Counted from the first letter of the stretch, positions 43,674 to 52,365 are shown. The stretch is DNA of 64,000 bases from Hyphomicrobium methylovorum (GCF_013626205.1 NZ_QHJE01000001.1:3328501-3392500), one strand, 5' to 3'. Made by a program: numbers and translations. The notes: generated by a model from the letters alone, not told the origin.

Positions 43674-45200
43674 ATGGCCGATCGTCTTGACGTTAGCTTT
43701 GCGCCTCTCAACGCAGACCCGGAGGCAGTAACCGTCATTCTGGCGGCCGATGGGCCAGCGTTCGGACCACAGGCGAAGGATCTCGATTCCAAATCCGGCG
43801 GCGCGATCACCAAGGCGGCGGACGCGGCGGACTACAAGGGCAAGTTGAAGGCGACGATCGAAATTCTGGCGCCAGCGAAACTCTCCGTGAAGCGCCTGAT
43901 CGTGGCAGGGCTTGGCAAGGACAACAGCGAGGCTGGGGCACAGCCCTATGTCGAACTTGGTGGTGCAATCCTAGCCGCGATCGAAGGGCGCAAGACATCG
44001 AGCGCGAGCATCGTTGTCGATGCGGATGCTGGTGAAGACTTCCCGGCTGAGCGCATCGCCGCGCTGATCGGACAGGGCGCCCTGCTGCGTCACTACACGT
44101 TCAAAAAGTATCACACAAAGAAGACGAGCGAGAGCGGCGGATCGGGCAAGGACGGCTTGAAGAAGCTGATCATCCATGTGGCGCATCCCGACAAGGCGAA
44201 GACCGCATTCCATCCGCTGAAAGCCGTCGCGAACGGAGTCAACTTCGCGCGCGATCTCGTCAATGAGCCGGCCAATATTCTCGGTCCCGTCGAACTCGCA
44301 GAGAAGACCACGGCGCTCGAAAAGCTCGGCGTAGACGTCAAAATTCTCGACGTGAAGGATATGGAAAAGCTGGGCATGGGCTCGCTTTTGTGCGTCGGCC
44401 AAGGCAGTGCGCGGCCGTCGCGTCTCGCAGTTATGGTGTGGAACGGCGCGAAGGGCGCGAAGAAACAAAAGCCCATCTGCTTCGTCGGCAAGGGTGTCGT
44501 ATTCGACACCGGCGGTATTTCGATCAAGCCAGCGGCCGGCATGGAAGACATGAAGGGCGACATGGGTGGCGCGGCAGCCGTCATCGGCACGATGTATGCC
44601 CTCGCTGAGCGCAAGGCGAACGTCAACGCCGTCGGGCTCGTCGGCTGCGTCGAGAACATGCCGTCGGGCAATGCGGTGCGTCCGGGCGACATCGTCACGT
44701 CAATGTCGGGCCAGACGATCGAAGTCATCAACACGGACGCGGAAGGCCGCCTCGTGCTTGCGGACGTGCTCTGGTACGCGCAGGAGCAGTTCAAGCCGAA
44801 ACTCGTCATCGATCTTGCGACGCTGACCGGCGCCATCATGATCGCGCTCGGCAAGGAGTATGCGGGGCTGTTCGCGAGCGACGACAAACTTGCGGACGAT
44901 CTACTGGCGTCGGCACGCAGCACAGGCGAGAAGCTCTGGCGCATGCCGCTCGACAAGGCATTCGACAAGGCGATGGATTCCAAGAACGCCGACATGAAGA
45001 ACACCGGCGGGCGCTGGGGCGGCTCGGCGACGGCGGCAGCGTTCCTGCAGCGCTTCGTGCAGAAGGACGTTCCGTGGAGCCACATCGATCTCGCTGGCAC
45101 GGCGATGGACGGCGCGCGCAACGACATCAATCAAAGCTGGGGCGCTGGCTGGGGTGTCCGGCTGCTGAACGATTTCGTGGCGCAGCATCACGAGAAGTAA
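43674..45200 (+). CDS. pepA: Leucyl aminopeptidase (cytosol aminopeptidase, M17)
   Basis: PepA removes N-terminal residues from peptides in the cytosol. The 508-residue protein has an N-terminal macro-like domain (LDVSFAPLNADPEAVTV) and the catalytic M17 domain with GKGVVFDTGGISIKPAAGMEDMKGDMGGAA (metal and Lys) and NTDAEGRLVLAD. Length is normal. E. coli PepA also binds DNA in Xer recombination; nothing here speaks for or against that. In E. coli pepA is also divergent from lptF-lptG. Confidence 0.96.
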   Translation: MADRLDVSFAPLNADPEAVTVILAADGPAFGPQAKDLDSKSGGAITKAADAADYKGKLKATIEILAPAKLSVKRLIVAGLGKDNSEAGAQPYVELGGAILAAIEGRKTSSASIVVDADAGEDFPAERIAALIGQGALLRHYTFKKYHTKKTSESGGSGKDGLKKLIIHVAHPDKAKTAFHPLKAVANGVNFARDLVNEPANILGPVELAEKTTALEKLGVDVKILDVKDMEKLGMGSLLCVGQGSARPSRLAVMVWNGAKGAKKQKPICFVGKGVVFDTGGISIKPAAGMEDMKGDMGGAAAVIGTMYALAERKANVNAVGLVGCVENMPSGNAVRPGDIVTSMSGQTIEVINTDAEGRLVLADVLWYAQEQFKPKLVIDLATLTGAIMIALGKEYAGLFASDDKLADDLLASARSTGEKLWRMPLDKAFDKAMDSKNADMKNTGGRWGGSATAAAFLQRFVQKDVPWSHIDLAGTAMDGARNDINQSWGAGWGVRLLNDFVAQHHEK

Positions 45201-45209
45201 GGATCGCAT

Positions 45210-45241
45210 AACGGCCAGACAGCTCGCGCTGTCTGACCGTT
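45210..45241 (+). terminator. Hairpin terminator after pepA
   Basis: A 14-nt arm (45210-45223) pairs with 45228-45241 across a TCGC loop with one mismatch. It lies 9 bp after the pepA stop and runs into TTAATAT. The following ~100 bp is AT-rich and includes a perfect 16-bp palindrome (45280-45295) and a 6-bp stem (45295-45300 with 45306-45311). Confidence 0.75.
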
Positions 45242-45390
45242 AATATCCTGTTATATAATTAACTCCATCGTTTTGTTTCCATAATATATATTATGCGAAT
45301 TTGATATTCGCGCTCGGATGGCCTTAATAAGCGTTCGGCAGATCGAGTTGCTGATGAGAAATTTTGGACGCTCGGCAGCGATGCGCGCCG

Positions 45391-45756
45391 TCATTCTCCG
45401 GAGCCCAACCCTCGCAGTCCTTCGTTGCGATACCAGAACGGAAACGGCGCACCGATCAGCAGCATCGCGAACGTGAGCAGCGCGTTGCGGATGGGCCGCC
45501 GTCTGAAAGCGCGGCTCTCCAGCGTCTCGTAGCCTGGCACCTCCTCCACCACGTCGGCAATCAGAGCACGTGCGGCGGCGAGATCGGATTCCGCGACGCG
45601 GATCTCTATGCCGCCGAACAATGTTGTGAGTTGCGGGCACTGGAAGACGATGTCTTTGCTGGCTGTCGCGACGGCAATGCCATGGGCTTCGAGCAAGCTC
45701 TCGATAACGAGCGCTTCCGGCAGCATCAGCGTTCTATGGGCGGTGACGAGCGCCAT
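45391..45756 (-). CDS. DUF2007 domain protein
   Basis: The 121-residue protein has a DUF2007 (putative signal-transducing) domain: TLMLPEALVIESLLEAHGIAVATASKD...LFGGIEIRVAESDLAAARALI. A C-terminal hydrophobic segment (ALLTFAMLLIGAPFPFWY) probably anchors it in the membrane. It is the last of a minus-strand group with the 254-residue membrane protein 19 bp upstream. Function is unknown. Confidence 0.75.
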   Translation of the reverse strand: MALVTAHRTLMLPEALVIESLLEAHGIAVATASKDIVFQCPQLTTLFGGIEIRVAESDLAAARALIADVVEEVPGYETLESRAFRRRPIRNALLTFAMLLIGAPFPFWYRNEGLRGLGSGE

Positions 45757-45775
45757 GTGCGCAGTCCCTTGTTGG

Positions 45776-46540
45776 TTACGCTCTCGTTTCGAGCCGCCGT
45801 ATCCCTTCAGCGATCAGAACCGCATAGAGCGCCAGCACGAACCCGGTCAGCATGTTGACGGAGACGACCGCGCCGATCGCCTGGGCGAGTGACGGATCGA
45901 ATATCCACGACAGCATGCGTACCACGATTTCATCAAAGCTCTGTTTCAGGAGGAACAGGAACTCGCTGCCCTGCTCCATTGTCGGGCGCGCTGGGAGATC
46001 GAACGTGGCGCGCTTGGCAAGCTCCGTGATGCCGGGCGCTGGCAGGAACGTCAGCCCGGCGGAGAACAGGAGCCCGAGCGGCGCTGCGAGGCGGAAGTAT
46101 CCCCAGCGCAGCGGCTTGGCTTTCAAACGCTCGATCAGGAAGCGCACAGCCTGGACGCCGAGGAAAAGCGTGACGGCGAAGATCACCGCGACCCACATAA
46201 GGCGATCCTGATCGGTGCCGAGGAATGTCAGCAGGCCGACCACACCGGCGAGCACCGCCTTCGTGATCGCTTCCAGAGCGCCGACGGCGATGATGAGATA
46301 ACGGGAGCGGCCCGGCAGGCGGTCGAAGTAGAACGGAAATTCGTAGTTGAGGCGCGCGACCTCCAGCGAAGCGCCGACGGCGAGTGCGATGAGCGCGGTT
46401 CCACCTGCGAACAGCAGCGGTTCGGTGAAGCCGATCCAGGCGATGCCAGCGATCGCCGCCAGCTCCAGAACCATCATCAGGCCGTTGAAAAGGATGTGCA
46501 CCCGCCCGCGCCCCGTTCGTGCGTTTCCGCTCCCTCGCAC
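45776..46540 (-). CDS. Uncharacterised integral membrane protein
   Basis: The open frame encodes up to 254 residues with about six hydrophobic segments, including LMMVLELAAIAGIAWIGF, LIALAVGASLEVARL, YLIIAVGALEAITKAVLAGVVGLLTFLG, LMWVAVIFAVTLFLGVQAVRFL and SVNMLTGFVLALYAVLIAEG. Starts are poor: GTG at 46540, GTG at 46501 or ATG at 46477; none has a strong ribosome site. I do not recognise a family. It lies between a GNAT gene and the DUF2007 gene on the same strand. Confidence 0.65.
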   Translation of the reverse strand: MRGSGNARTGRGRVHILFNGLMMVLELAAIAGIAWIGFTEPLLFAGGTALIALAVGASLEVARLNYEFPFYFDRLPGRSRYLIIAVGALEAITKAVLAGVVGLLTFLGTDQDRLMWVAVIFAVTLFLGVQAVRFLIERLKAKPLRWGYFRLAAPLGLLFSAGLTFLPAPGITELAKRATFDLPARPTMEQGSEFLFLLKQSFDEIVVRMLSWIFDPSLAQAIGAVVSVNMLTGFVLALYAVLIAEGIRRLETRA

Positions 46541-46597
46541 GCGATCGTAACATCAATTCGTTGACGGCGCCTCAAGGCTTCTCCGGTAGCGTCATTC

Positions 46598-46624
46598 TCT
46601 ATGCGTTTGGGTCTATGCGTTTGG
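46598..46624 (-). repeat. 13-bp tandem direct repeat duplicating the 3' end of the GNAT gene
   Basis: TCTATGCGTTTGG occurs at 46598-46610 and 46612-46624. The second copy contains the last codons and TAG stop of the acetyltransferase gene; the first repeats them just downstream. It is an exact copy, so it is probably a recent slippage duplication. Confidence 0.75.
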
Positions 46625-47128
46625 ATCTGGCAGCCCGAACGCCGGATGGTAGATGAGCACCGCATCTGGTTCCGGCCCAGCGAACGCCCGCGCGAGAATG
46701 TATTCCGGCGGAATGCCGTTGACCCGCAAATGCGCGACGGGCGCGAAGCCAAAGCGGCGGTAGAAATTCGGCTCACCGACGACAACGCAACCCGCAGCAT
46801 CCGCCGCGATGAGTTGTAGGAGGTCGTCTTCGATCAGCCTTGTGCCGATCCCTTGCCGCTGAGCGTCTGGCGCAACTGCTACCGGCCCCAATCCGAACCA
46901 GCCGCTCTCTCCCGTGCTCAAACGGACAGGCGAGAACGTGGAATATCCAACGATTTCGCCGTCCCTGAGCGCCACGAGCGGCAACACCAGGGCTCCAGCA
47001 CTGCGCAACGCGTCTACGATTGCTGCCTCGGTGCCCTCGCTATGGGGATTACCTAAAAATGCTTGGGTTATGAGCCTGCTTATTTCCGGCGCGTCGGCCG
47101 GGATTTCGCTGCGGATAACGATGCTCAT
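46613..47128 (-). CDS. GNAT family N-acetyltransferase
   Basis: From the ATG at 47128 the protein has 171 residues. It starts MSIVIRSEIPADAPEISRLITQAF and has the acetyl-CoA motif A LGPVAVAPDAQRQGIGTRLIED, followed by VVVGEPNFYRRFGFAP. That combination is typical of the YhbS-like group of GNAT enzymes. The longer frame would overlap the upstream gene. Substrate is unknown. Its 3' end is duplicated. Confidence 0.85.
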   Translation of the reverse strand: MSIVIRSEIPADAPEISRLITQAFLGNPHSEGTEAAIVDALRSAGALVLPLVALRDGEIVGYSTFSPVRLSTGESGWFGLGPVAVAPDAQRQGIGTRLIEDDLLQLIAADAAGCVVVGEPNFYRRFGFAPVAHLRVNGIPPEYILARAFAGPEPDAVLIYHPAFGLPDPNA

Positions 47129-47132
47129 GCCT

Positions 47133-47744
47133 CTAGCTGGTCGCCTTCTCGAGGGTGCAGATCGCATCTCCGGCGCGAACGAAATTGGCATGGAACGGAT
47201 AGGAGCGCCGGAACAGACGAAGCTCGGGCCCAGTGTCGCCGACGAAATCGAGCCGCTGTGCGGGATCGTCTGCGCTGTGCGTGGACGCTTCGACAGTATA
47301 GGCCTGAGAGCCTTTCGCCACTTCGAATTTGCCTCGGAAGACGTTAGCGGGCCTGTTGTCGGCGGCCGCCAAGCGGAACCCCACCGCGCCGCACGTCTTC
47401 TCGTTCGTTACCGCGATACCGCACCAACCATCCTTGCAGGCGACGATATCATACGTCAGCGCGCAGCCTTTTTCATCGCATGCCGGATCGCCGCGATGAT
47501 CGTAGCTGTAGTAGTGTCCCGTCCAGCGGCCCGCGAGCGAAGGGACCACCGCAGCCGTCGTCACCTTTTCTTTCACATCGTCCTGCGCTGCCGCAGAGCC
47601 GACAAAACTAGCCGCGATCATCACCCCTGCCATGAGTGACAGCGCCGCGACGATCCCTGCCGACCGATACCGGAGCTTTGCCGCCGCCAGAACGCGCGCT
47701 CGCCCGGCCGTCTCTCTCGTTCGGTTCGCAAGCCTTGTTATCAT
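47133..47744 (-). CDS. Hypothetical exported protein
   Basis: From the ATG at 47744, which has GAGGA five bases upstream, the protein has 203 residues. It has a basic N-region, then a hydrophobic core (AGIVAALSLMAGVMIAASFVGSAAAQ) that looks like a signal peptide. The mature part has six cysteines in the first half (DPACDEKGCALTYDIVACKDGWCGIAV...KTCG), suggesting disulfides in the periplasm, and a WTGHYYSYDHRG segment. Its 5' 113 bp overlap, on the opposite strand, the start of the DUF2306 gene. I do not recognise a family. Confidence 0.65.
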   Translation of the reverse strand: MITRLANRTRETAGRARVLAAAKLRYRSAGIVAALSLMAGVMIAASFVGSAAAQDDVKEKVTTAAVVPSLAGRWTGHYYSYDHRGDPACDEKGCALTYDIVACKDGWCGIAVTNEKTCGAVGFRLAAADNRPANVFRGKFEVAKGSQAYTVEASTHSADDPAQRLDFVGDTGPELRLFRRSYPFHANFVRAGDAICTLEKATS

Positions 47745-48309
47745 CGCTGTCCTCGTTGTTCCGGTTGGGGTCGTCGCGATCGGGTCAGGCACCGGGTTGA
47801 TCCCGCTGCCCTATGAGATGTTCGAACTGGCGCGCCGCACGCCGATCCTGTTTCCGCTGCATATGCTCTCGTCGGCTCTGGCTCTGCTGCTGGCGCCGGC
47901 CGTCATCCTGCTCCGCCGCCGCCCGGAGATTCACAGACCGCTTGGCCGGGCGTTGGGCATATTTGTGTTGATTGGTGGGCTGACAGCTTTGCCCGTAGCG
48001 GTGCTGAGCCATTCGACACCGTTGGCGCGGGCCGGTTTTTTTGTCCAGGGGCTCGTCTGGCTTTACCTGATGATCGCCGCCGTCGTCGCGATCCGGGCTG
48101 GTGACGTTCCCCGCCATGCGCGCCTGATGATCGCAATGGTTGCAGTAACGACCGGCGCGGTCTGGTTTCGCCTGATGACGGGCACGGCCATCGCCTTCCA
48201 GTGGCCCTTCGAACCGGTCTACGCGCTTGCCGCGTGGCTCGGCTGGCTGCTGCCTCTTGCCATCGTTACGGCAAAGCCGCGGCTCTTCGCACGCGCGTTT
48301 GCCTCCTAG
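47632..48309 (+). CDS. DUF2306 family membrane protein
   Basis: The 225-residue protein has about six to seven membrane segments, among them VIIAVLVVPVGVVAIGSG, FPLHMLSSALALLLAPAVIL (with the His typical of DUF2306), LGIFVLIGGLTALPVAVLS and VWLYLMIAAVVAI. HRPLGR and HARLMI repeat a motif that in DUF2306/cytochrome-b561-like proteins may bind heme; this is inference. The start codon lies inside the divergent exported-protein gene, and no good ribosome site is seen. Confidence 0.7.
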   Translation: MSDSAATIPADRYRSFAAARTRARPAVSLVRFASLVIIAVLVVPVGVVAIGSGTGLIPLPYEMFELARRTPILFPLHMLSSALALLLAPAVILLRRRPEIHRPLGRALGIFVLIGGLTALPVAVLSHSTPLARAGFFVQGLVWLYLMIAAVVAIRAGDVPRHARLMIAMVAVTTGAVWFRLMTGTAIAFQWPFEPVYALAAWLGWLLPLAIVTAKPRLFARAFAS

Positions 48310-48385
48310 CCTGGCGCTGCGACGGCCCTCCCCTCGCCGTGCCGCTTCCCTTCCTCTAGTCTCCCGCCCGATTGAAGGATTGGAC

Positions 48386-49303
48386 ATGGCAGGCGGAATG
48401 AAACCTTCCCGGGATATTGGTCGTCTCATCGAGATCATGGCGGCGCTGAGAACGCCCGGCACAGGTTGCCCATGGGATCTCGATCAGACGTTCGCGACCA
48501 TCGCGCCTTACACCATCGAGGAAGCCTACGAGGTTGCCGACGCCATCGAACGCGACGACCGCGATGACCTCAAAGACGAGCTGGGCGATCTCCTGCTGCA
48601 GGTCGTCTATCACGCGCGGCTCGCGGAAGAAGAAGGCGCGTTTCAATTCGGGGACGTGGTCGAAGCGATCACCCGGAAGATGATCCGTCGGCATCCGCAC
48701 GTCTTCGAGAATGCGGCGCGCGATCAAGCGTCCATCAAACGGACCTGGAGCGCAATCAAGGCCGAGGAGCGCGCCGAGCGGGCCGCTGCGCGCGGACACG
48801 ATCCGGCAAAGGAGCGGGCGACCGGTCTCTTGGGCGACATTCCCGTGACGCTTCCAGCGTTCGCACGCGCGATCAAGTTGCAGGACAAAGCCGCAAAGAC
48901 CGGGTTCGATTGGCCCAGCATCGGGCCGGTGTTCGACAAGCTGAAAGAAGAGATCGCAGAGCTTGAAGAAGAGATGGTTTTGTCTGCGCCTTCCGGCCGG
49001 CACCCCGTAGGGGAGTCGGTAGGCGCTGCGTCAGGCGGCCGGCTCGCGGAACGCGAGTCGCCTGACGCAATCAAAGAAGAGTTCGGAGATATGCTGTTCG
49101 TGATGGCGAACATCGCGCGGCATCTTGAAATTGATCCCGAGGCGGCTCTTCGGTCCGCCAACCAGAAATTCGTGCGCCGCTTCGCACATATCGAGGCGCG
49201 GCTGGCGGAAAGCGGCCGGACGCCGGAGCAATCGACGCTCGCGGAAATGGATGCGTTCTGGGACGAAGCAAAAGCGATCGACAAGCTGGCGAAGTCGCGC
49301 TGA
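48386..49303 (+). CDS. mazG: Nucleoside triphosphate pyrophosphohydrolase MazG with a 28-residue insertion
   Basis: MazG hydrolyses NTPs to NMP and PPi and cleans or adjusts nucleotide pools. The 305-residue protein has two MazG domains: GTGCPWDLDQTFATIAPYTIEEAYE...DELGDLLLQVV near the N-terminus, and E188-E189-x2-E192 ... E232-x2-D235 in the C-terminal one. Residues 201-228 (Ser/Gly/Arg-rich, APSGRHPVGE...) are encoded entirely by two adjacent 41-bp palindromic elements, and they fall in the loop between the two metal-binding helices. Without them the length would match E. coli MazG more closely. The start at 48386 fits homologues. It is convergent with the monooxygenase gene. Confidence 0.93.
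   Translation: MAGGMKPSRDIGRLIEIMAALRTPGTGCPWDLDQTFATIAPYTIEEAYEVADAIERDDRDDLKDELGDLLLQVVYHARLAEEEGAFQFGDVVEAITRKMIRRHPHVFENAARDQASIKRTWSAIKAEERAERAAARGHDPAKERATGLLGDIPVTLPAFARAIKLQDKAAKTGFDWPSIGPVFDKLKEEIAELEEEMVLSAPSGRHPVGESVGAASGGRLAERESPDAIKEEFGDMLFVMANIARHLEIDPEAALRSANQKFVRRFAHIEARLAESGRTPEQSTLAEMDAFWDEAKAIDKLAKSR
48986..49026 (+). repeat. 41-bp palindromic element, first copy in mazG
   Basis: This copy has the shared core CGGCCGGC ... GAGTCG with a GTA apical loop. The basal stem is GCGCCT with AGGCGC, one T-T mismatch, then CC with GG; the upper stem is CCCC with GGGG. It lies on the coding strand and starts exactly at codon 201. Confidence 0.85.
49027..49069 (+). repeat. 41-bp palindromic element, second copy in mazG (with one extra pair)
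   Basis: It directly abuts the first copy in the same orientation. The basal stem is a perfect 10 bp, TGCGTCAGGC with GCCTGACGCA. The upper stem is CTCGCG with CGCGAG around a GAA loop. The core CGGCCGGCTC ... GAGTCG is the same as in the rpsR copy, while the stem pairs differ by compensating changes. Together the two mazG copies span 84 bp. Confidence 0.88.
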
Positions 49304-49312
49304 ACGACCGCT

Positions 49313-50545
49313 TTAAGTGACCGTCCGCCCGCCGTCGCGAATGGCTTGCGATATGTGCTCTGGACGGAACCCCAAAGCGAGCAATCGCGCTGGAATGCGT
49401 GATATCAGCGGCAAGCTGGTGAGAAGTCTCAGCAGCAGTGGCGGCTTGATTTTTCCTGTCGCGGCGAGCGTCGGGGCGATGATTGAATTCTGCATCGTTA
49501 GTTGCAGGCGCTGGGTGGCGCGCGTTGGAAAATCGCGTCGCGCTTGAACTTTTTTCAGATCGTCGAAGCTCAACCGCTTCTCCTTCAGCGGTTGCCAGAG
49601 GACATTGGCAGCCGCGACGGCGTCCTGCACGGCGAGATTGATGCCGACTCCACCAACCGGGCTCATGGCGTGCGCCGCATCGCCGATACAGAGAAACCCT
49701 GGCCGTGCCCACTCTTTCAGCCGATCGACCGTAACGGTGAGCAGCTTGACGTGATCCCAATCGGGAATGTCGTTTGCGCGCGCGGCGTCGAACGGCAGCA
49801 GCGCACCGACTGATCGCCTGAAGGCGTCGAGCCCCTTTTTGCGCACCTCGGCATCGCCACCTTTCGGAATGACATACGCGCACTGCCAATAGTCGCCACG
49901 CTGGAGCATGATGAACAGGTGCCCTGCTTCGAAGCGCGCTTGCGTGTCTTCCGTATCGGTCTCACGGCGCGGCAGGCGAAACCACATGACATCCATTGGC
50001 GCGCCATAGTCTTCACTAATAAAACCCGCCGCTTTGCGCAGCACTGACGAGCGTCCATCCGCGGCGACGACGAGATCCGCTCGCACCGTCAACGGCCCTT
50101 CGGGCGTTCGCGCTTCGACGCCGGTTACGTGTCCATCTTCCGAGATGAGCCCCAACGCTTCGGCATTCATCATCAGATGGAAGCTCGGATACGCGCGGCC
50201 CTTGCGCGCGAGAAAATCGAGAAAATCCCATTGCGGCATCAGCGCGATGTATTTCGCTTTCACCGGAAGATGCGAGAGGTCTGCGATCGTCAGCGGCGTG
50301 TCGCCAAACTGGCCGGTTAGCTTCGTCACCTTCTGATGCGGGAGACGGAGAAACTCGTCGAGCCAGCCAAGCTCATCCATCATCTGAAGCGTTGATGGGT
50401 GGATTGTATCGCCACGGAAGTCGCGCAAAAAATCCTTGTGCTTCTCGAGAACAAGCACATCGACGCCCGCGCGTGCCAACAGCACGCCGAGCATCATTCC
50501 GGCCGGACCGCCTCCGGCTATGCAGCACGTCTGGCGTTGTTCCAT
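49313..50545 (-). CDS. FAD-dependent monooxygenase (PHBH/UbiH-like)
   Basis: The 410-residue protein has the Rossmann FAD motif CIAGGGPAGMMLGVLLARAG, a DG motif (VVAADGRSSVLRKAAG), and the GD motif FLCIGDAAHAMSPVGGVGINLAVQDA of group A flavin hydroxylases. No membrane segment is clear. The GDTIHPSTLQMMDELGWLDEFL segment is common in a group annotated only as FAD-dependent oxidoreductases. The substrate is unknown; it is not adjacent to ubiquinone genes. Confidence 0.87.
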   Translation of the reverse strand: MEQRQTCCIAGGGPAGMMLGVLLARAGVDVLVLEKHKDFLRDFRGDTIHPSTLQMMDELGWLDEFLRLPHQKVTKLTGQFGDTPLTIADLSHLPVKAKYIALMPQWDFLDFLARKGRAYPSFHLMMNAEALGLISEDGHVTGVEARTPEGPLTVRADLVVAADGRSSVLRKAAGFISEDYGAPMDVMWFRLPRRETDTEDTQARFEAGHLFIMLQRGDYWQCAYVIPKGGDAEVRKKGLDAFRRSVGALLPFDAARANDIPDWDHVKLLTVTVDRLKEWARPGFLCIGDAAHAMSPVGGVGINLAVQDAVAAANVLWQPLKEKRLSFDDLKKVQARRDFPTRATQRLQLTMQNSIIAPTLAATGKIKPPLLLRLLTSLPLISRIPARLLALGFRPEHISQAIRDGGRTVT

Positions 50546-50568
50546 GCTTACTGTTGTAGCGGCGCTGC

Positions 50569-51969
50569 TCAGACTTTCAAACCGGCTTTTCGCAATCGGC
50601 CGATCACGCGGTCTTTCTTTTCGCTCGGAATGCGTAACCGCAGTTCAATCGCGCCGTCCTTGCGGCCTTCGCGCGCGATGACTTCGCTGGTCTCGTGCAG
50701 CCAGTTGAGAAGTTGGCCTTCGCTGCCCGGCACCACGACGTCTAACATCACGTCGGACGTGCTGAGCGCGGCGTCGATCGTATCGAGCAGCGGCGCGATC
50801 CCCTCGCCGGTTGCCGCCGAAACGAGAACCGGCGGTCGCGCGTCGCGGCGACTTTCGTGTTGCAGCTCCTCGCGGCGATCGTGCGTCAGTAGATCGATCT
50901 TGTTCCAGACTTCGAGGATGTGGCCATCGACCGGCAGCGTATCGATGCCGAGTTCGGTCAGGACCTTCTCAACGTCACGCGCCTGCGCTTCGGACTCGGC
51001 GTGCGAGATGTCACGGACATGCAAAATGAGATCGGCTTCGATCACCTCTTCGAGCGTGGCGCGGAAAGCCGCGACGAGCATCGTCGGCAGATCGGAAATG
51101 AAGCCGACCGTATCCGACAGGATGATGCGTCGCCCGCTCGGCAACTTCACTTCACGCATCGTTGGATCGAGCGTCGCGAAGACCTGGTCGAGCGCGACGA
51201 CACCGGCGCCCGTGATCTTGTTGAAGAGCGTCGACTTGCCAGCGTTCGTGTAACCGACGACGGCCACGATCGGGTACGGCACTTTGCGCCGTCCCTTGCG
51301 ATGCAGATCGCGCGTTTTGATAACGTCGGCGAGATCGCTTTTGATCGAGTCGATGCGGTCTTGCAGCATGCGGCGGTCAAGTTCGATCTGTGCTTCGCCA
51401 GGGCCGCCGAGGAAGCCGCCGCCGCCGCGCTGACGTTCCAAGTGTGTCCAGGCGCGAACGAGACGCCCCTTCTGATATGAGAGATGCGCAAGCTCGACCT
51501 GCAGCACGCCTTCGCGCGTTCGCGCGCGTGAACCGAAGATTTCGAGGATGAGCCCTGTCCGGTCGAGAACTTTGGCGTTCCACGCCTTCTCGAGATTGCG
51601 CTGCTGGACCGGCGTCACAGTGTGATCGATGATGATGAGCCCGATCTCGAGTTCAACAACGCGTTGCGCAATCTCTTCGACCTTGCCCGATCCGAGCAAC
51701 GTCGACGGGCGCGGCTCGTTCATCGGAACGGTCGACGCATCGATGACGTCGAGATCGATCGCGTTCGCGAGGCCTACAGCCTCGGCAAGCTTATTTTCCG
51801 GGGTGTGCGTTTCCGCGCCCGCGATCTTGCTGCCGCGCGCGGCGCGCTTCAAAATCGGCACCAGGACAAGAGCGCGTGTTCGCGGCCGCCGCGTCTCTTC
51901 GCTGACGCGACCGCGACGGCGCTTATCCGGAAATCCCTTGTCGTCCCCCTCTTCGGAGCGCGACGTCAA
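50569..51969 (-). CDS. hflX: GTPase HflX
   Basis: HflX is a ribosome-associated GTPase that splits stalled 70S ribosomes. The 466-residue protein has the HflX N-terminal domain ([26 protein letters not shown]), the glycine-rich linker [20 protein letters not shown], then the G domain with [22 protein letters not shown] and WNKIDLL. The start is a TTG that overlaps the hfq stop (TTGA). The hfq-hflX order is conserved in proteobacteria. Confidence 0.94.
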   Translation of the reverse strand: MTSRSEEGDDKGFPDKRRRGRVSEETRRPRTRALVLVPILKRAARGSKIAGAETHTPENKLAEAVGLANAIDLDVIDASTVPMNEPRPSTLLGSGKVEEIAQRVVELEIGLIIIDHTVTPVQQRNLEKAWNAKVLDRTGLILEIFGSRARTREGVLQVELAHLSYQKGRLVRAWTHLERQRGGGGFLGGPGEAQIELDRRMLQDRIDSIKSDLADVIKTRDLHRKGRRKVPYPIVAVVGYTNAGKSTLFNKITGAGVVALDQVFATLDPTMREVKLPSGRRIILSDTVGFISDLPTMLVAAFRATLEEVIEADLILHVRDISHAESEAQARDVEKVLTELGIDTLPVDGHILEVWNKIDLLTHDRREELQHESRRDARPPVLVSAATGEGIAPLLDTIDAALSTSDVMLDVVVPGSEGQLLNWLHETSEVIAREGRKDGAIELRLRIPSEKKDRVIGRLRKAGLKV

Positions 51970-52217
51970 CCGGGACCGCTTTCATTGTCCTGATCGTTGA
52001 GGTTCACAGGACCACCCGGCATGATGGTCGAGATCGCATGCTTGTAGACAAGCTGCGAATGCCCGTCGCGCCGGAGCAGCACGCAGAAATTATCGAACCA
52101 GCTAACGATGCCTTGGAGCTTCACGCCATTGATGAGGAATATTGTCAGGGGCGTTTTGTTTTTGCGGACGTAGTTGAGAAACGTGTCTTGAAGATTTTGG
52201 GTTTTTTCGGCGGCCAT
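51966..52217 (-). CDS. hfq: RNA chaperone Hfq
   Basis: Hfq is a hexameric Sm-like protein that pairs small RNAs with mRNAs. The 83-residue protein has the full Sm core: [45 protein letters not shown] and the Sm2 motif YKHAIST. The C-terminal tail is short, as usual in alphaproteobacteria. It is translated together with hflX. Confidence 0.97.
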   Translation of the reverse strand: MAAEKTQNLQDTFLNYVRKNKTPLTIFLINGVKLQGIVSWFDNFCVLLRRDGHSQLVYKHAISTIMPGGPVNLNDQDNESGPG

Positions 52218-52365
52218 TGTTTTTGTCCGTTCTTCTTAGTCCGTCGTCTCTAAACACCGGCGTCGTCAAATGTATCCGGCCAGTGTGTTCGAGCCCGGGG
52301 GAGGCTGTGAAGTCATTGTACATTATAGACGTTATTGCTCCGCACAATGCGGCATAGGTATATGC

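Noticed and set aside
44265-44285. GAGCCGGCC core word of the palindromic element inside pepA
   Set aside because: It encodes the conserved NEPANIL segment of M17 peptidases and has no matching arms, so it is a chance match.
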